Shown here piece after piece: positions 23,197 through 32,782 of a stretch of 64,000 nucleotides of DNA. The stretch comes from Terebella lapidaria (Eukaryota; Annelida; Polychaeta; Terebellida; Terebellidae): the NCBI GenBank assembly GCA_949152475.1, contig OX424555.1, positions 96,133,515 through 96,197,514 on the forward strand, written 5' to 3'. The notes beneath the pieces are model-generated. The model ran no database searches. It had not been told where the DNA came from and worked only from the letters and a program-made list of their open reading frames with translations. The position numbers were made by a program, and so were the translations under genes. Positions within the stretch are counted from its first letter, which is position 1, and every line of letters begins with the position of its first letter.

Positions 23197-24010
23197 TTCC
23201 GTGGTGGGTATTAGAGAGATTGTCTCAGTCAGCTGGTGTAGTCAGGTCTCAGATGCCTTGGAGTCTTCAGAATGGTGTCAGTGACTTGTCCAAGGGTTAC
23301 CATGGTTATAGGAGATCCGTGGTGGTTATTAGAGCGATTGTCCCAGTCAGCTGGTGTTGTCAGGTCACAGATGCCTTGGATTCTTCAGAATGGTGTCAGT
23401 GACTTGTCCCAGGGTTACCATGGTTATAGGAGATCCGTGGTGGTTATTAGAGTGATTGTCCCAGTCAGCTGGTGTTGTCAGGTCTCGATGCCTTGAAGTC
23501 TTCAGAATGGTGTCAGTGACTTGTCCAAGGGTTACCATGGTTATAGGAGATCCGTGGTGAGTATTAGAGTGATTGTCCCAGTCAGCTGGTGTTGTCAGGT
23601 CTCAGATGCCTTGGATTCTTCAGAATGGTGTCAGTGACTTGTCCAAGGGTTACCATGGTTATAGGAGATCCGTGGTGGGTATTAGAGCAATTGTCCCAGT
23701 CAGCTGGTGTTGTCAGGTCTTGATGCCTTGGAGTCTTCAGACCAGTGTCGGTGACTTGTCCAAGGGTTACCATGGTTATAGGAGATCCGTGGTGGGTATT
23801 AGATTGTCCTAGTCAGCTGGTGTTGTCAGGTCTCAGATGCCTTGGATTCTTCAGAATGGTGTCAGTGACTTGTCCAGGGGTTACCATGGTTATAGGAGAT
23901 CCGTGGTGGGTATTAGAGAAATTGTCCCAGTCAGCTGGTGTTGTCAGGTCTCGATGCCTTGGAGTTGTCAGAATGGTGTCAGTGACTTGTCCAAGGGTTA
24001 CCATGGTTAT
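23197..24010 (+). repeat. Seven-unit satellite of about 117 bp
   Basis: The anchor TTACCATGGTTATAGGAG recurs at 23,297, 23,415, 23,532, 23,650, 23,767, 23,881 and (start only) 23,998, giving periods of 118, 117, 118, 117, 114 and 117 bases. Units include ttgtcccagtcagctggtg and ttcagaatggtgtcagtgac. Several frames are open across units on both strands, which is a consequence of the repeat and not evidence of a gene. Confidence 0.95.
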
Positions 24011-24270
24011 ACATGTAGGAGACAGAGAGTGAATCGTATCCAGGTTTTGTGTCAATTCTGAGGGGAAAAAATGCTGGAATTCAAGGATGTTTTAAAGTGG
24101 TTTTAAAATTGTTTAATGTTCACTACAAGCATATAAAGTGCCCTGAAATAACCATTGATATTATGGTGATAGTGACTCCTTTTAATCCTTGGCTACTTGC
24201 TAATGGGAGTTGTTTGCTTGAGTGAAGGTTTGCATGACAAAGAACAATAAGTCAGTACTTTCTTGTACAG

Positions 24271-24349
24271 ATCTTGTGACGCCTCGGCCCAGATATATGA
24301 CAACACTGAGCAGCAGATAGATGAGTGTAGCTCCTTCTTTGGCCTGAAT
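24271..24349 (+). CDS. Candidate internal coding exon, unknown protein (upstream of block B)
   Basis: Acceptor tactttcttgtacag, then one base and 26 codons beginning SCDASAQIYDNTEQQIDEC and ending SSFFGLN at a donor (AAT followed by gtaatt) in phase 0. The next candidate exon (24,765) starts in phase 0, so the two are compatible. Two cysteines and a charged middle. No family recognised. It lies just outside the part of B that is repeated at B'. Confidence 0.4.
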
Positions 24350-24764
24350 GTAATTGTCCGTGGAAGCATTTTGATGATTAGCTTGTGCTGTGTCTCAGTT
24401 TTTAACAAAGAGAGCGTAATTAACATTCATAAGCTATTGTTAATGTATAGGTCATACATGGTTTTTCTGATGGGGAATTTCCAATGATGTCTTCAGAACT
24501 GAGTGTCCTGTGTCAAGTGATGGCATCATCGCTAGGGTGATAAACCTACTGTTGCCATGGTGACAAACACCAAATTGGGTAATATTAAAGGAGGTGCTCA
24601 TGCATCATAACAATAAAGAGTTTGGGTCCAAAGCTCCACAGCACATAAATATAGATAACCTATAAAATGATGCTTCATCAAGTTTTATAACAAATTCATG
24701 AGATTCTGCATGTCAAGCAAATTCCATGACTGACAAAGATCTGACTTTTGTGATTTCCCCAAAG

Positions 24765-24828
24765 ACAGTTTGGAGACAAAATGACTGCAGGATACAGACT
24801 CTATCCCATCTGATGAAGGACATCACAG
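24765..24828 (+). CDS. Candidate internal coding exon, unknown protein (block B)
   Basis: Acceptor tgatttccccaaag, 21 codons beginning TVWRQNDCRIQTL and ending MKDIT, plus one base, then donor gtaatt. Entry phase 0 fits the exon at 24,271. Exit phase 1 fits the two-base entry of the exon at 30,999. The copy in B' (63,331-63,281) has an in-frame stop and has lost the donor, so B holds the better-preserved copy. Confidence 0.4.
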
Positions 24829-25320
24829 GTAATTGACTGTCACAGCAATAGGTCTGGGTGTAATGTTATCTGGTGAATATTGCATGTATGGTGGAATATA
24901 GTGATTGTTGGTACTGCAAATGAAATAGTTATGTCAGCTTACATTAAACTGTAGTAATGAATGAAAATAACCAGACATTGATCAGCAAACAGGCAATGAT
25001 AATGTAATTAACTCCAATACAAGAAGATTGTACTGGCTCAAATGGAGACAATGTTGCAATCAGGATTTTTGCCAATCTAATGAATGGTTCTCAGAATGGA
25101 ACGGACATGACAAGCAAATCTACACAACATGCATCAAAATTTGCAAATGCAATAAAACAATCCAGTTCTAATGAAGAGCTTGTTTTATGATGATGAATAT
25201 TGTGGACAAATAAACACAGAAATCATAGACAAGGATATCTGAGGTCAAATACATGTCTTTTAACCTTGTATAATTAATGCTTTTATACTACAATTATCAC
25301 ACTATGTCCCCAATTAACAA

Positions 25321-25334
25321 GTGCCATCTAGTGG
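25321..25334 (-). promoter_or_regulatory. CTCF-like motif
   Basis: GTGCCATCTAGTGG is the reverse complement of CCACTAGATGGCAC, which fits the bilaterian CTCF core consensus at all 14 positions. A related 13-of-14 match (GTGCCCTCTGGTGA) lies at 27,002-27,015. Motif match only. Confidence 0.35.
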
Positions 25335-26259
25335 CAGACTCTCACAGGACTCTCACGATCCTCGCCACACACAAATAACAGAAACGGGTGATAACCAAAC
25401 TGGTGATTACACCTAAGCCAGGCTCTTCTGATATTTCAATCTAACTGCTTATTCATTATTTACCATCTCCAGTCACAGCTTTTCTGGTCTTGTTAGGATA
25501 AAGTCAGATAAAAGCCTGCACCCCTTGTCACAAAAATCATGGATCATGGATGCCAAAAAAACTTGAATTGAAAAACTAAGCGACAAAACACACAAGCAGC
25601 AGTCAAGTTATGGCACTAGTTGTGACTGCTGAGGATCAGATGTTTTCAGAATTAAACTGTCAAGAGAAACAGACCTGTGTTATCAGTACATGCTCTTTGA
25701 TGTCACGAAATGTCACCCATTTGGATTATGCCTTGTTTAATGTCTAATACATTATAGATCAAGTGAGTCTTTTCATTTGAATGCTTCCAGTAAAATTTGT
25801 CGCTCTTTCTCACAGCTGAGACGACCAGTATCTCCAGCACCGGGTGACAACTAATCACCCGACCAGTCCTTGGGGGAAAAAACCAATCAGCTTATCCCAG
25901 AATTTCCTTCGCACAATTTCGTTACCTCCTCCACATGACACTCTTGACAGTAACACTCTTGACAGTAACAGAACTGCTATCACTCGCATGGCTACCTGAC
26001 AACCAACCTTTGAAGGTCAATGTGACAGCCTTAAACTCCACTCTATCCTATAATTGTACATTGTACATCCTTTGGACTATTATTCTAGCAATTTTCGAGA
26101 ACAAACAAGCCATTTTTAAAAACAAAACCCCACCGAGTGTAAGATTTGACCCAGCCATGCTATGGAATATTGACCCAGGCCACTCCCGTGTCACAGGCAG
26201 ACGACCAATCGGCACGTCTTGAATAAACTCCGGCTGACTTGCTGATTTCCTGTTCACAG

Positions 26260-26355
26260 CCCCAGAAGGAAATGAAGAACATTGAAGACACCGAAAAGTC
26301 AAGTGAGAATCTGCTGGAATCCAAGGCTCCTAAAACCAGTGAGGCGGAAAAGTGA
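26260..26355 (+). CDS. Candidate terminal exon, unknown protein (block B)
   Basis: A strong acceptor (gctgatttcctgttcacag, with a branch-like ctgac upstream) precedes 31 codons in phase 0: PQKEMKNIEDTEKSS, then ENLLESKAPKTSEAEK and TGA. The residue composition (Lys, Glu, Ser) is that of a disordered C-terminal tail. The copy in B' is frameshifted. It does not follow the exon at 24,765 in phase (exit 1, entry 0), so either an exon between them is missed or it is an alternative end. Confidence 0.4.
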   Translation, partial: PQKEMKNIEDTEKSSENLLESKAPKTSEAEK

Positions 26356-28299
26356 TCTCTGCACATTAGTTAGGCAATGTCGTATCTAGAACAATGAGAA
26401 ATCATGTCACTGCTCTAGGGCTACTGGTTGATTGGACGATATTTGTTCTGGGTCTGAGGACATTCATCGAGTGGTTGAGCTCCATTGTGATCCCAGCCAT
26501 TCTCAGAATTGTTCTGAACTGAAGCAGAAATCATTTTATGTCATCATCTGTCAAAAGCTTCATACCCTTCTGAAACTCAATCAGTAAAATGTCCTATCCA
26601 TCAAATTTATAGCCACCGTGAGTCACTCTTCCACCATGATGACTTTGAATACACAACTCCCTGGATGACAAACTATGGATTCCACACCAAATGTTGTCAG
26701 TGACAGAGTAAAACATCAGCTGACTTCTCTGTAATTACAGCACCAGGCAATATTGCTAATGGCTAATGGCAGCTCCAGAAAATAAAAATTGCAGCAATTT
26801 TTGGCCTCTGTTCTCTCCGGCAATAAACATTAGTGTCTATGGATGAATGATCATTTTGGTGAGAATCCATTTCTGAAATCCTGGCAGATTGATATTGTAA
26901 TCTCAGCATGCTCAGCATAGTAGCAAAGACCAAATATAAGTACTGAATGTTTGGGTACATTCTGGAATCCATCAAACTTGACACGTGTCACAGATGATAA
27001 AGTGCCCTCTGGTGAGAACTTGGAGAAGTCAGTGCCACCAGCGGCCAGAAGTCGCCAACGTGAAATACTCGGAATCAATATTACAACCCTTGGTACTCTC
27101 AATTTGTGGCCCACACAATAGAAGGGATTTATCGCATGTCACAGTCAGGAATTAGTGTCTGCTTCTGGAAAGGTTCTTAACGATACCAAAGATTAGATAC
27201 AATGGTTTCCAGAGACATATTGCAACATGATATTGTACTCTTGAGACCGACCGTAGAATCTGGTTGCTACATGATTTTGAGATAAAATGTTTTATCCAAT
27301 CCCAACATCTACTTTTCAACAATTGCCATCAAACCCTGAGTCTGTCCCAGGATTGTGTTGTGGACAATGAACTTTTATGTTCTGAACTCACAGAATCCAT
27401 TCCCGCAGCTTTTAGAAACCGGAGGAATGAAAAAAACACATGTAGAAAAGCATAGATTGCCATTCTGAGGTCGTGGTGTCCCATGTTTGGTGTCAGTGCG
27501 GCCCTGAGATAGCACTTGGCTGGATATGTTCGTTTCAACTTTGAGCAGAATATCTATGAAGGCAATCAATGTAATAAAAATTCAATTTTGTAACGAGGCT
27601 AAAGATGTGCAAATAATCAGCATAGATTTTTTAATTTATTTCATCACATCCAGTATGTTATATCCATGTTGTGTTGTCTGTGTGATATCTGACAAGATTC
27701 TTGAGATGGATGACTGTAATTATGGAGTCATAGCTGCTGTCTGTGAATGCAAGAGCTGAAAAGCTGAAAATTAGATTGATTTGTTACATAGAATTCAAAC
27801 TAGTAATGCTTCTCAGCGAGATGTCAGGAAATTCTTCTGTTAATGCTTGAGGGTATTGTGTGATCATATTCTCATATCCATTGCGAGATAATAACTATTT
27901 TGTTTGATATCAGCACAACTTTGTTGGATATAATTTTTGGTATAAATGCAATAGTGAACAAAATGTGGAAATTTTCTTATGAGATTTTGTGTGTTATTTG
28001 GAGGCTGGTGTATTTCAACCTGCAGAATCTTCCATGTTGCAAGCTGTATGAATGTATATCTATTTTGATATGTGCCTACTCCAAAGTTTCATCATTTTTG
28101 TGCAGAACACCTCAGCAATTTTTTTCGGATTCTCCGCCAGTTGTTGACCAAACCCCAGCAGTTAATTGGCAGCATTGAGCAGATGAAAGGCCCAATCTAG
28201 AGCCAGTGTGTGAGCCTTCAATGGTGTCTGTGTGATCTGAGGATTCCTGAATGTTGTCTGAATACTAAACATCATCTCACACCTCGAGTCTTTGTGATC
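26356..28299. other. No clear gene
   Basis: Block B sequence paralogous to about 60,600-61,265 (inverted). Contains a CTCF-like motif at 27,002-27,015 and weak similarity to 120-200 around it. No supported exon. Confidence 0.45.
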
Positions 28300-28376
28300 G
28301 TCTGTTTGTCTAACAGTCTGTGAAGAAGGAATATCAGCTGTTTGTCTAACAATCTGTGAAGAAGGAATATCGGCTC
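28300..28376 (+). repeat. Two-copy 38-bp tandem repeat
   Basis: The phrase ctgtttgtctaacagtctgt, followed by gaagaaggaatatc, occurs twice, just before the Helentron-like element at 28,392. Confidence 0.85.
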
Positions 28377-28391
28377 AAGTGTTTCATTGTT

Positions 28392-29753
28392 AGGTTACCG
28401 GACCTTTGGTCCGATAACCTATTGGCATGGCGTTGCGTCCGTCGTCCGTCCGTCCGTCCGTCCGTCCGTCCGTCCGTCCGTCCGTCCGTCCGTCCGTCCG
28501 TCCGGCGTTAACATTTTTATCTTTAAAGTTAACGATCGAATCTTTCTGAAATTTTGCACAAAAATGCCTAAAAATATTTTGAGAAGGAGGTATTTTTTTG
28601 TTTTTTGGTTTTCGCATTTTTTTCAAAATGGCGGCCGTTTTTGTCGAAAAACGCTCAATTATGGACTTTGACGGCCATTTTCTCAAAAACTGTCTGATCA
28701 GTTTTGAGTTTTTGGTTTCAAAAGATTCCCCTCATATACCTCTGTGATATGTACAAGTTTGGTTGCCCTAAATCTGCCGGTTTCCGTGTGGCGGCCATTT
28801 TGAATTTTTGGCGGGTCGGCGAAAAAAATTTTTTTCGCCCCAAATCGCATTACTATCCATTTTGGGCCATTTCTAGGGCAAAAAAAATTTTTCACCCTTT
28901 GAAAAAAATTTTGGACTTAGAAAATTTTCGGCACTTTTTCCCTTCATAATGGGAGCTGTCAGGACTGTACTCATAGAACGCTTGAAGATAGAGCTTAGAA
29001 ATTGGCACTTTCAAATGGGAAGTCATATATGGCGACTTGTGTGGTGACCTTGAATTTGACCTTGGATGACCTTGAAAGGTCAAAACAGCCATTTTTGGGT
29101 CGAAAAACGCTCAAATTTGCACCTGGTCTGTATTTTCTCAAAAACTGTCTGATCAGTTTTGAGATTTTTGCTTAAAAAGATTCCTCTTATATACCTCTGT
29201 GACATGTATAAGTTTTGTTGCCCTTGAATCGCCGATCTCAGTGTGGCGGCCATTTTGAATTTTTGACGAGTCGGCGAAAAAATTTTTTTTCGCCCCAAAT
29301 AACATTACTACCTTGAATTTGACCTTCGATGACCTTGAAAGGTCAAAACAGCCATTTTGGGGTCAAAAAATGCCCAGAATTGCCTTTGTAGATGAAATGC
29401 TTGCAGATAGAGCTCATGTTTGCATATGAACATATAGGAAGACATATATGGCACAACTAATGATGACCTTGAACTTGACGTCAGATGACCTTGAGTGCCA
29501 AATGTCTGACTTGGAATGTGTAAATTGACCTAGGCGGCCTAAACGATTCCACCCAACATATAGAATATCAAATGCCACACACATACATGTAATGGTTACA
29601 TCGAAGTTCATACGGATGACCTTGATTGGTAAATCCCAAGGTCATATGTTTACACTGCGAACCTTGATTGGTAAATCTCAAGGTCTGTTACCTGCCAATG
29701 CTGCCATGGCCAAACCAAAATTGTCCGGTAACCTATCTTAGCCTTTGGGCTAA
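28392..29753 (+). mobile_element. Helentron-like element, family I, copy 2 (short form)
   Basis: 5' palindrome with arms GGTTACCGGACC and GGTCCGATAACC, then cctattggcatggcg and a long (GTCC)n run at 28,439-28,503. The 3' end has GTCCGGTAACC (29,723-29,733), an 11-nt inverse of the 5' end, then a hairpin (TTAGCC, TTTG, GGCTAA; 29,738-29,753) and a T run. The body lacks the regular 134-bp array but keeps scattered gaccttgaatttgacc modules. Absent from the matching position in B'. Confidence 0.7.
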
Positions 29754-30998
29754 TTTTTTTTTTTGTGTGACCTGCCTGATGCTGTCAAAGATTATCCTTC
29801 ATAGTCTTTGATAAGTCCCACTACGTTTGAGGCTAGCTGACTGCCTGGAGAGATCTTGCACAAGTCTGCTGTCTCTGACTTTGAGTCGGTGTCAACAACA
29901 ACATGTCCCAGACAGACGCTATAACAGGAGAGAGCACGGGACTCTCCACCTTACGGAAGCTATTCCTGGATGTTTATTGCTCTTTATCGCTTTCATAATG
30001 TGGTTTCATGACTTGGGGAGGGGAAGCTTTCAGACTTTTCTACATACAGCGGAAATCTCAGATTGCAGAAGTGTTACGACCAAGATGCTATAACACACGA
30101 GGGTCAACAATCACAGTTAAAGCGAGGTTTTCACATCAAGGCTTCAGGACCAGAATCAGCCCGAGTAATCAGCATAAAGTTTGTAATCTGATGTAGCGGG
30201 CTGTTCTGGGTTAATTGCTTAGTGCACAATGCGAATTTACTTTGGATACACTTGTTGGATACAATTGTTGAATACAATGGTCATCCAAGTATGAGAAGAA
30301 CATGTGCAAATAAAAATTTGTCGCTTGGCCAAAAGGTTTCATATCTAATTTGATTTAGTGGTCATTCATTTTTTGTGGACTCAACTTTGTTCCCATGGCG
30401 ACTTGCAAGAACTGCCAGTGAAAGTGTCACACGTCTTGCACTCTGGTGTCCAGACTCCTCACTAGGGATAATTTATCTTTTGTGGTTTGACGGGTCACAG
30501 AGCCTGAGTCTGTAATAATTCACTGCTGGATGGATGGGGAGGGTTGTGTTACACAGGTTATGGATACAGGAGATATTTTTGCTTTCTTCTCAGGACCATT
30601 TTTATGACTTCAAGATATGTCTCCAAAGGTCAGAGCTTAGCGTTTTTTTATGGACAATAGATCACGTGTTATTTATGGGAAGATGTATGTTGTGATCTTC
30701 AATCATTTTTGGTCTATCACTCATAATATTGTGAATGGACGAATATGAATTGTATGTTAAAAAAGATATTGATTTATTTTTCGCAGTCAAGCTCAACGGA
30801 ATAACAATAGGTTTTGAAAATACCCATTGAATTGTTATAATGACAATGTCGTTCGAATGTGATATACAAGTGAAGTAACTGATTTCAAATAAACTACATT
30901 ATGTTTACTTCACACATTTTTAACTTTGACACTAATGATTTCAATTGGAATACTATTATTGCATAATAATTTTGTAATTAATATTTTATATATTGCAG

Positions 30999-31065
30999 GT
31001 ATGTACCAAATCTCAATGAACGACTTCCTAAAAGTTTTGAGTACAATGGGTGTTTCTGACAAAGG
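30999..31065 (+). CDS. Candidate internal coding exon, unknown protein (copy A')
   Basis: Paralogue of the exon at 1,041, the same 67 nt long, with acceptor tatattgcag and donor AAAGG followed by gtaagt. The open frame reads MYQISMNDFLKVLSTMG then VSDK. It begins with two bases of a split codon. The exon at 24,765 in block B ends with one base of a split codon (G), so the two could be spliced in frame across a 6.2 kb intron that holds a Helentron-like element. The exit phase is 2, which does not fit the exon at 31,469 directly, so either an exon is missing from my reading or that exon belongs elsewhere. Confidence 0.4.
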
Positions 31066-31468
31066 GTAAGTGAAAAAAGCTTGGAATGGTTTAGTGTACA
31101 GCAATCGATGTATGAGCTGTGATATCTCACACAACAAGATGTTCTGTCTAACGGCATGATGAGAGGTGCATGGTCTTTAAAATGAGTTGTTGATTTTAAC
31201 ACCCATATATGTGTAACATATTTTGGTATCAATAACCTCATCCATTGCCAGAGAGGTCTTGGTGTGCTCTATATGTTGATAACTACATCAGTGTGAAATG
31301 TGCTTTTGGTGTGCTCTGGTAATTGACCGTTGACTAAGATAAGGATAAGCATCATGCTGACATATTTGACATTATGATTATGGTTTATTCATGGGAATAG
31401 AAAGACTATGATAATAAACATAATTCTGGGAGCACTGAACTTTTCCCCAAGTCATTTTTCCTTTCTAG

Positions 31469-31821
31469 CTTCACAGAGATCAAATTTCTGCAGAGTTGAC
31501 AGATTTCTTCGCTGTCACACAATCAGAGCCAATGATAAAACCGTCCCTGTATCCATCTCAATCTGTGGCACACAACGGTGCAGATTTATCAAGTGCGGCA
31601 ATGAGGGGTTATTTTCTCCTCAGCCAGGAAAGGTCTTTATTAGTTCCAGGGGACCGGAGAGTTTGGGGCTGTTGCTTTATGTCTGAGATCAGCAAAGGTC
31701 CAGGAACAAACAGCGACAAGACTTTCATCTTCTGGCTGTCTGCCTCATTTACTGACTTCATTAGACGTGATTCCACGTCTATTGGTCAGATATCAACCAT
31801 CAATTCTGGGTTATTGGGCAT
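31469..31821 (+). CDS. Candidate long coding exon, unknown protein (copy A')
   Basis: A 353-nt interval with a pyrimidine-rich acceptor (cctttctag) and a strong donor (CAT followed by gtaagataag). The open frame begins LHRDQISAELTDFFAV, contains the stretch FLLSQERSLLVPGD, and ends near STINSGLLG, about 117 codons. The paralogue at 5,636 preserves the frame over about 95 codons with both synonymous and replacement changes. Relative to it this copy has 25 extra bases that include a perfect inverted repeat (TAGACGTG and CACGTCTA). I recognise no domain. An accidental open frame in duplicated non-coding DNA is the main alternative. Confidence 0.35.
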
Positions 31822-31996
31822 GTAAGATAAGTCCCACTTTATGTTTGTCCTAAATATATAACAATGTAAAGCTGAATCAAAGCAGTGAAGATTGTATATA
31901 GAATGATTCCAGCAGAAATGTTAGACATTTTGAGCTTTGCACCTGCAAATTGAGTTTGTCTGACAAATCAATTATGGTTATAGTCAAATGAGAAAC

Positions 31997-32170
31997 TTTC
32001 TGATTTGTATCAAGTCGGTGGAAACAAAAAGATCCCAATTCTCCATCAACTGCACCAATCTGACTTTCAATCACAGACACAACCTTTCCGTCAGAGAAGT
32101 CGCGTGATTTCAGCCAATAAGTGGCCTCGGTGTGAGCGTATCTGCGGACATCTCTCAGGCTGGGGTCTGA
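31997..32170 (-). CDS. Candidate second coding exon, minus strand (copy A')
   Basis: A 174-nt, 58-codon interval, phase 0 at both ends. The acceptor ends tctgtgcag. The frame begins SDPSLRDVRRYAHTEATYW, includes GKVVSVIESQIGAVDGELG and ends HRLDTNQK at a weak donor (AAA followed by gtttct). The frame stays open beyond that, to about 31,877, so the 3' limit is uncertain. The opposite strand is also open in both copies, but the minus strand has the better splice signals and residue composition. Its partner first exon at 38,091-38,007 is broken, so this gene copy is probably not functional. Confidence 0.4.
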
Positions 32171-32782
32171 CTGCACAGATGAGATAAATGTGGCTAATTC
32201 TGCTGTGAGCTCAAATCCTCCACAAACTCCCAGGAGCTCAGAAACCTTCGTCTTATCACGCTATGATTCAATTACTGAGAGAAATAAAGATTGCCAGAGT
32301 CTTTCATGGCTAACTATGCAGTATACTAATAGATTATTACTTAACAAATAAAGCACTTGTTCACTTCTGCTAAAAAAATGTTTTTTTCAGTGATAGGTTT
32401 GTGAAACTTGAAATGGACAAAAATGTGGAAACATTGTGTCAGATAAAGCTATAATCACTTTTAGAATTGACAAAATTCAATTATTCTGCGATAGCTTTAT
32501 TTTGTCTATAGAATGAGAAATCGTACAAATTTGGGTCTGAAAATGTGTATTACATGCCTAAATTGAGTTTCCAAATCAAGATTCAAATTCGGGCGCATCA
32601 ATTTTTTCCTCGAAGCGGACCGCCTTGTGGACGAGTTCTATACACAGTCTGATGACGTCATTGGTAGTAGTCTAGATACTGTGGTAACTGGCAATGTAGG
32701 CAGGCCGATCATTCTCTATCCACTGTTTCCATGCACGATTAACGACAATTTTCTGAGTATCTGTTGTCGAACTGTGCATATT

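Larger units (their letters stand above)
24680..30245 (+). repeat. Segmental duplication, block B
   Basis: Aligns in inverted orientation with 60,005-63,415. Shared landmarks are the exon at 24,765, the text around 25,440-25,520 and 25,820-25,925, the exon at 26,260, the text around 27,330 and 28,140-28,300, and 29,880-30,240. The 1.36 kb Helentron-like insertion at 28,392-29,753 is present only here. Confidence 0.8.

Noticed and set aside
23166-24061. Repeat-protein frames on both strands over the 117-bp satellite
   Set aside because: The frames shift between units because the period varies (114-118), and no start, splice or domain evidence supports them.
27264-27455. Plus-strand 63-codon frame in block B
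   Set aside because: No acceptor or donor fits, and the B' copy has stops with no sign of frame conservation.
28387-28686. Frames with PSVRPSVRPS or TDGRTDGRTD repeats
   Set aside because: They are translations of the (GTCC)n microsatellite at the 5' end of a Helentron-like element.
29700-29760. Pol III terminator or rho-type terminator at the 3' hairpin and T run of family I
   Set aside because: Hairpin plus T run looks like a bacterial terminator, but it is the end of a mobile element in an animal genome and T runs follow from target choice.
32005-32187. Plus-strand 60-codon frame conserved between A and A'
   Set aside because: It is antisense to the minus-strand exon that has an acceptor in the right place and a more protein-like composition; I keep the minus-strand reading.
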